This document shows, in pieces, positions 5,704 through 6,451 of a stretch of 6,451 bases of DNA; the first letter of the stretch is position 1, and each line of letters begins with the position of its first letter. Under the pieces are notes generated by a model. The model ran no database searches. It was not told the DNA's origin and saw only the letters and a program-made list of their open reading frames with translations. Origin of the DNA: Deltaproteobacteria bacterium (GTDB taxonomy: Bacteria; Desulfobacterota; UBA8473); assembly GCA_030621455.1 (NCBI GenBank), contig JAUXHQ010000118.1, positions 1 through 6,451 on the forward strand, read 5' to 3'. Both the position numbers and the translations under genes were made by a program.

Positions 5704-6451
5704 ATGGATAAGTATAATGGTTGTGATACCCTTCCAAAATTGATGCTGCGAAATTACTTGAAGTATGGCGGGGAAAAAGTTGCCATGCGTAAGAAGGATT
5801 TTGGGTTATGGCTCACGTATACATGGAAGGATTACTACGAACACGTAAAGTGGTGTTCTCTGGGATTGATCAGCCTGGGCATAAAACAGGGGGATAAGGT
5901 ATGTATAATAGGGGACAATGACCCACAGTACTACTGGGCCGAACTGGCTGCTCAATCGGCAGGGGGGGTGGCCGTGGGGATTTTTGTTGACTCTATGGAT
6001 GACGAGGTGAAGTACTATGTGAACCATTCGGATGCCACGTTTGTCTTTGCAAAAGATCAGGAACAATGCGATAAGCTTCTCAACCTAAAGGGTAAAGATG
6101 AGATACCCAATGTCAAGAGGGTGATCTACTGGGAACATAAGGGACTCTGGTCGTATGAAGACCCTATCCTCTTGAGTTTTGAAGGGTTAGAAGAACTGGG
6201 CAGAGGATACGACGCGGAACAACCGAATCTTTTTGAAGAGAACGTTCGGAAGGGAGAAGGGAAGGATCTTGCTTGTTTCTGCTATACCTCAGGGACTACC
6301 GGGTTTCCCAAGGCAGCCATGATGACCTATGACAGCATCATATTCTTCGGTCGTGGGATACGTTCAATAGACCCATGGTATGACACTGACGAATATCTCT
6401 CTTATGTGTCACCCGCATGGGCTGCGGAGCAATTCCTTGGGATAGCCTCAG
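5704..6451 (+). CDS. AMP-forming acyl-CoA ligase (long-chain acyl-CoA synthetase type), 3'-truncated by the window edge
   Basis: The frame is open from ATG 5704 to the end of the window (249 codons); full-length relatives of this type are about 600-650 residues, so more than half lies outside. AAGGGGAG at 5694-5701 overlaps the livF stop and serves as ribosome site. The enzyme joins a carboxylic acid to CoA through an acyl-adenylate. The N-terminal domain is typical of the FAA1/COG1022 branch of the ANL superfamily: a TYTWKDYYEHV segment, GIKQGDKVCIIGDN (59-72), ELAAQSAGGVAVGIF (80-94), and the AMP-binding P-loop YTSGTTGFPK at 194-203 followed by an AAMMTYD segment. Residues that set acyl-chain specificity are beyond the window. 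Position directly behind the Liv ATPases suggests it activates the imported acid. A long-chain fatty acid is the default annotation, but an aromatic or branched acid is equally possible. Confidence 0.92.
   Translation, partial: MDKYNGCDTLPKLMLRNYLKYGGEKVAMRKKDFGLWLTYTWKDYYEHVKWCSLGLISLGIKQGDKVCIIGDNDPQYYWAELAAQSAGGVAVGIFVDSMDDEVKYYVNHSDATFVFAKDQEQCDKLLNLKGKDEIPNVKRVIYWEHKGLWSYEDPILLSFEGLEELGRGYDAEQPNLFEENVRKGEGKDLACFCYTSGTTGFPKAAMMTYDSIIFFGRGIRSIDPWYDTDEYLSYVSPAWAAEQFLGIAS

Noticed and set aside
5375..5752. Shared sequence AAATTGATGCTGC in livF and at the start of the ligase gene (both encode PKLML)
   Set aside because: In livF it is part of Walker B and in the ligase it is N-terminal helix sequence; the two proteins are unrelated, so this is coincidence.
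1..6451. tRNA, rRNA, CRISPR array, intact insertion sequence
   Set aside because: No cloverleaf-like sequence, no regularly spaced repeats and no transposase were seen on either strand.

Overview
This is a bacterial window with mid-range GC and strong Shine-Dalgarno sites (AGGAGG, GGAGG, AGGGGAG). All recognisable genes lie on the + strand. A B12-dependent acyl-CoA mutase pair, a branched-chain-amino-acid-type ABC transporter joined to an acyl-CoA ligase, and a DUF169 protein together suggest an anaerobe that lives on carboxylic acids, such as a sulfate reducer, a syntroph (Desulfobacterota) or a Peptococcaceae-type Firmicute. The window alone cannot fix the taxon.

Layout. Bases 1-489 hold the 3' part of a DUF169 protein. 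Bases 490-706 are a leader with a 19-bp palindrome overlapping the upstream part of a possible promoter. Bases 707-1234 encode a 175-residue protein with a Cys-His-Asp arrangement like papain-fold deamidase or protease toxins. Bases 1235-1762 are AT-richer, with one doubtful ORF and a 14-bp inverted repeat, and look like a decayed or acquired stretch. Bases 1763-3793 encode the large (535 aa) and small (129 aa) subunits of an adenosylcobalamin-dependent acyl-CoA mutase. Bases 3794-4081 are intergenic, with a C-rich repeat and a terminator-like hairpin. Bases 4082-6451 are a tight operon of LivG-like ATPase, LivF-like ATPase and the N-terminal part of an AMP-forming acyl-CoA ligase that runs off the window.

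How the genes could work together (inference): the Liv-type transporter imports a carboxylic acid or amino-acid-like substrate, the ligase makes its CoA thioester, and the mutase rearranges the carbon skeleton of an acyl-CoA. The most notable observation is that the mutase keeps the B12-binding residues and the Tyr/Arg pair associated with a carboxylated substrate. It has lost the catalytic His and several other active-site residues normally invariant in methylmalonyl-, isobutyryl- and hydroxyisobutyryl-CoA mutases. It is therefore a candidate for an undescribed reaction.
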